Both the position numbers and the translations under genes were made by a program. Source: Hydractinia symbiolongicarpus (taxonomy: Eukaryota; Cnidaria; Hydrozoa; Anthoathecata; Hydractiniidae). Taken from it: a stretch of DNA of 64,000 nucleotides. Shown one piece after another: positions 59,925 through 64,000 of this stretch. The stretch spans positions 25,172,001-25,236,000 of the forward strand of contig NC_079883.1 of the NCBI RefSeq assembly GCF_029227915.1. The letters run 5' to 3'. The notes under the pieces were generated by a model. The model ran no database searches. It had not been told where the DNA came from and saw only the letters and a program-made list of their open reading frames with translations. Position 1 is the stretch's first letter. Each line of letters opens with the position of its first letter.

Positions 59925-60990
59925 TATGAATGTGTGTCGAAAAAGGCTACAACTGCATAACAATACTGCAGTTGCACCTAAAACATCAATGAGCGGCTGG
60001 AGAAACTTATAGGCCAGTTTTCGGTTTGTATACATCTGCTTTTGCTTGCGAACCCTGGCAGATCTGCGCACAGGAACATTGATTGTTTTTGAAAATGCAG
60101 CTTGGCATTCTTCAAGACCGCAAGGATTGTTCATGATAGGTGGAGCAGTTACTGGTTCACTAGGTGGTAAACATGCGTCGCTAGTATTTCCACTAGATGC
60201 CGGTTGTTCTGGTTGAGGCATTTAAACGAACAAACGAATGGTTTGAGCTTGTGTCGAGGTGATGAATACTTGGATGGCAGGAAGTGGTGTGGCTTTGGTT
60301 GATTCCTTAGGTCGTGTAGTTGGTATTTACAAAGGAATCTTTAGTTTTGAAGGCTTAGGTGACCGGTTTCTCTTGACCGCCATCACTATGCTGCAGCAGT
60401 CCCGGTGTGTCGGGTTATGACCAGTCTGGTTCTGAATAAACACCCTGTCAACAACAGCAAGAGGGGTGAGTTCCGTGCGTGCTCTTTCAGAGCTTAAAGT
60501 ATTTTGATGTAATGGTCTTTTAATGTACGCTCTTTCAGGTTCCATGCTTCTTACCATCTAGGTGCACTATCTGAATTATGGAAAGCAGGAACTGCCTTTG
60601 ATATACTCTTTAACGTATCTCTTAGACAGTGTCCAAATAACACTTCAGCAGACCACAACTTGCATCCTGAATTGGGTGTATTATGTAACGTCAAAAGGGC
60701 TTGAACCATTTTCTCGTTGTCTAAGGAACCGTTAGCAGAGACAATATTCATAAGGAGACGTTAAACTGTCTTCACAGCAAGCTATGCCGATTCATTTGAG
60801 GAAGATAGGTAACTTCATGATACATGGTGCTTAACACCGGACCAAGAAATTCCTGCCCCCCATTGCTAGAAATCTGAACAGGTACCCCAATGGTGGCAAA
60901 CATTTGACGTATATAAAATCTTGCGAGTCTGAGCTGGATTCAGAAGTTCCTTGGCGAACGCCGAACACCTCTGCAACCCTTTTAATTAGG
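59925..60990 (-). pseudogene. C-terminal end of a Gypsy-type retrotransposon pol (integrase and tail), broken
   Basis: On the minus strand, from right to left: an integrase-core piece reading GVPVQISSNGGQEF (about 60868-60909), where the expected catalytic Asp is Asn; then MVQALLTLHNTPNSGCKLWSAEVLFG (60680-60755 region), the end of the integrase; then LTPLAVVDRVFIQNQTGHNPT (about 60420-60480), the post-integrase domain; then a Pro-rich tail ending RRSARVRKQKQMY near 60030. The segments lie in different frames with stops between them. No LTRs, protease or reverse transcriptase are in the window. The integrase end is copied into the adjacent tandem duplication. Confidence 0.7.
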
Positions 60991-62112
60991 AATTTTTTAC
61001 GACGGCAAAATCGTGCCGACGTGATTTGATACTTTTGCCAGACACGTCGGCAAATACCTATTTCACGTCGGCAAAACTTTTTTTTAAGAAAAGGGGTTTT
61101 TCCTTTCGTTTTCGGTGTTGTTTAAAGTTGTATATATATTTTTTGTATCATACTTAAAACGTTTTATGAAATTTACGAATAATAGAGAAAAATTTTCATT
61201 AGTTGCAGTCTTCTATCTTCTAAATCATCGTTTCGAAAACAACCCACAATCGACCACTACGAGCTACGCTACCATTTCCCCACCCACGTGTTGGACATAT
61301 CGAAGCCCCTGTACCTATTCTTAGAACTGAAAATCTTCGCTTCGCACGACCTCTCTTTTTGGTACACGAACCACGTGTGTGACTGTACAAAGCCAACAAG
61401 TTCATCCTAGCTAATTCACTGACTCCTGGCCTAATTAGGAACTACGTAGACACAGATATCAACAGCCCGGCCCCTTCGTGGTTGGTAGCTAGAAATCTGA
61501 ACAGGTACCCCAATGGTGGCAAACATTTGACGTATATAAAATCTTGCGAGTCTGAGCTGGATTCAGAAGTTCCTTGGCGAACGCCGAACACCTCTGCAAC
61601 CCTTTTAATTAGGAATTTTTTACGACGGCAAAATCGTGCCGACGTGATTTGATACTTTTGCCAGACACGTCGGCAAATACCTATTTCACGTCGGCAAAAC
61701 TTTTTTTTAAGAAAAGGGGTTTTTCCTTTCGTTTTCGGTGTTGTTTAAAGTTGTATATATATTTTTTGTATCATACTTAAAACGTTTTATGAAATTTACG
61801 AATAATAGAGAAAAATTTTCATTAGTTGCAGTCTTCTATCTTCTAAATCATCGTTTCGAAAACAACCCACAATCGACCACTACGAGCTACGCTACCATTT
61901 CCCCACCCATGTGTTGGACATATCGAAGCCCCTGTACCTATTCTTAGAACTGAAAATCTTCGCTTTGCACGACCTCTCTTTTTGGTACACGAACCACGTG
62001 TGTGACTGTACAAAGCCAACAAGTTCATCCTAGCTAATTCACTGACTCCTGGCCTAATTAGGAACTACGTAGACACAGATATCAACAGCCCGGCCCCTTC
62101 GTGGTTGGTAGC
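60867..62112. repeat. Near-identical 623-bp tandem duplication
   Basis: 60867-61490 and 61491-62112 are head-to-tail copies of about 623 bp, differing by only a few bases and one-base indels. An example is CCACGTGTTGG in the first copy against CCATGTGTTGG in the second. Each copy starts inside the Gypsy integrase remnant and ends TTCGTGGTTGGTAGC. The unit includes inverted CACGTCGGCAAAA motifs. Confidence 0.9.
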
Positions 62113-62413
62113 CTCGGTCTCACAGAAGATATACAGGCCATGCGGTTCCTAACTCGTACGGAGGTGAACGCCGACGAAGCACGGATGAATCAAGTTTGCA
62201 TGATGCACTTACAGGCGGAACAGTCGTAACACATCGTGGATATGTATGTCTGCATTATGTAAAAAAAGCCTTGAAAGGCGATTAAGCATCCGTTGAGGGA
62301 CCCGTCATATCTGAAAAGATAGTGTTTATTAAAATGCTTTTTTTTTTCAGCCTGTGGTGATACTTATTGCTACACGTAATATAAAAAACAATGTTTTTTA
62401 GCAAACTCTTGCA

Positions 62414-63992
62414 TTATTCGTCATCGGAATCAGACTCGGACCATTGTGATTCATCACTGGATATGTCAGAAAGGTTAACAAGCTCTTGTTGTGGATTTTG
62501 GTTGCAATCATCATCGTCACTCTTCCCATCGTCATCACTAAGTGGAACAATTACAGGAATAACTTTTTTTGCTCTTCTTCGATGGAATTTGTGACCATCG
62601 AGTCTTCGAGCTCTTTTCCTGACTTCACCATTTGGATATTGGTTTAAAAACATAGTAACCGCTTTATCGTATCTCGATGGTTTGAAGTTTCGATCACCAC
62701 GAACACGCAGAATAGCTTCTTGACTTTCGTTTTTCAAGGACAATCTAAAAATTTATTATAAAGTGAAGTTTGATTATGAATGAGATTCAATGCATCGAAA
62801 TGAGTATTAAAGAAATTATTTATTTCACCTATCACGTGTCATCATCTTTGTAAATCCTGAGAACACCCTCTCTACCTCAGCGTTTGAAATTGGAATTACC
62901 AAGCATATCTCCACCAGTTGAAGTATATTTTGAAGTTGAAGTTTTTCTCTCAGCGTGAACATTTGTTGCCAGCATTTTTCGTTGATGTTCTTGACATGAA
63001 AGTAATGATATATTCATACATAGTCGTGAGTTCAGCAGCTGAATTAAAAAATAAGAATAAAAAAATAAAACCACTGATTGTACAATTATTGATAACAGAA
63101 GAATATTTTTTAATGCGGTGTTATACAACTCACGAATACGTTGTTTCACAAAACCATTGGCTTCTAACGGTGACTTGAAATGAACCTTGAGTTGATCGCA
63201 TGCTTGTTTTATTTCTTCTTCTTCTTTGTTTTGATATGATTGCGAATCAAGAAGAATGGCTGAACTCAAAAGCATTGGGTCTTCTGAAAGAAAAGCTAAT
63301 CGCTCACAAAGAAATGTTTCCAGAGTATCCAAAACTTTCAGAATTTCCCTTTCGTTTCTGTGTAATGCGTTGGATGAACCATCAAACAAGACACTAAAAT
63401 AAATCCTTGTTCCGTCATTCAAAGGAATAGTTATATTTTCTTCCACTATCGATTTTGATAAATATAATACCATTTCCTTTGCAGACAAACTATGAAGGTA
63501 TCCAGATCCCACATCCACATTATAAACTTCTTTCTGAAAATGCACCAGGTCTGTATAGAATTGAAACGATTTATTGTTAGCAATAAGAAAATGAGCCAAC
63601 TGAAACTTTTTTACCAATTGTGATTTCTGTCCTTTCAGTAAGTCTCTACCATGTTCGACGATAGTTTTTTCCTTACTTGAAGACTGAGCGATCTCTTGGC
63701 CTGTAGTAGGGGTTTGCTTTTCTTTGAGTCGTTGCACTGCTTTGTTATGGGTATTTGATTTCAAATGATCGACGGCATTATTTTTTTTCACTGTTGAACT
63801 TCCATCGACCCATTTTTTGACCTGCATTTTAACTTAGCCTTGTAACCTTTCTAATTCTTTTGAATTTTCTCCATAAAATTCGCTACACACTAAACATTTT
63901 ATTTTTGTAACTTTCGAAGGATCACTTGGATCATCACAAAAATACTCAAATTCTTTTAAATTCCACTTTTTCACTACAGACAAATTAACCAT
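62414..63992 (-). pseudogene. hAT-superfamily (ZNF862-like) transposase gene, damaged, extends to the window edge
   Basis: On the minus strand the frame opens at ATG 63992. It encodes a zinc-finger-like start (KIKCLVC at about residues 31-37, then DHLKSNTHNKA) as in ZNF862-like proteins, but has an in-frame TAA just before the next Met at 63827. The main open part, 63827 to about 63140, includes FQLAHFLIANNKSFQFYTDLV. A consensus donor GTGAGT occurs near 63140. The C-terminal hAT dimerisation motif (PISNAEVERVFSGF) is readable at about 62880 in another frame and is followed by a donor (AG|GTGAAA). A last exon, about 62743-62414, ends in an Asp/Ser-rich tail. I could not connect exons 1 and 2 without meeting a stop, so it is probably a decayed copy or a host-captured relative with poor gene structure. 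Confidence 0.6.
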
Positions 63993-64000
63993 TTTTGAAG

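Noticed and set aside
61115-61947. Two identical 69-codon frames suggesting a duplicated gene
   Set aside because: They are the same non-protein-like frame seen twice because of the 623-bp tandem duplication.

Overview
This window is nuclear DNA from an AT-rich metazoan genome, most likely a cnidarian and probably a hydrozoan. The reasons are spliced genes with GT/AG introns, a degenerin/ENaC-type channel of the Hydra sodium channel (HyNaC) kind, secreted collagen-like proteins with small Cys-rich end domains, a one-exon gremlin-like BMP antagonist, and many short DNA transposons, Helitrons and tRNA-derived SINEs. The species cannot be named from the sequence. No bacterial operon, CRISPR array or rRNA was seen.

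Layout. 1-4560 is a nest of transposons: a terminal-inverted-repeat element carrying an integrase-core fragment, then an older repeat split by a PIF/Harbinger-like element and by a 1.4-kb Helitron. 4626-7530 (+) is a sphingosine-1-phosphate phosphatase gene of three exons, about 367 aa. 7531-12244 holds repeats, a SINE on the minus strand and a second Harbinger-like element. 12245-16593 (-) and 23841-27638 (+) are two related collagen-like genes pointing away from each other across 7.2 kb of mostly empty DNA. They share their first three exon types and a C-terminal Cys-rich domain. The plus gene ends in two tandem, equal-length terminal exons that look like alternatives.

29553-39509 (+) is a seven-exon channel gene (about 486 aa) with transposons in several introns. 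41737-42225 (-) is the gremlin-like gene. 42226-50062 is repeat-rich and contains a second copy of the split repeat from the left end. 50063-53645 (+) is an eight-exon ETAA1-like gene for a replication-stress ATR activator (about 613 aa). 54-64 kb is decayed: a broken Gln-rich reading frame, the end of a Gypsy-type pol, a 623-bp tandem duplication, and a hAT/ZNF862-like transposase gene running off the right edge.

The host genes do not form one pathway. The two collagen-like genes are a local family. The strongest second-look items are the duplicated terminal exons, the seven RGD motifs in one collagen paralogue against none seen in the other, the Gly-Ala-Gly selectivity filter of the channel, and the two repeat copies that serve as empty-site controls for each other's Helitron insertions. 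Exon boundaries were set by eye from splice consensus and phase and need transcript support.
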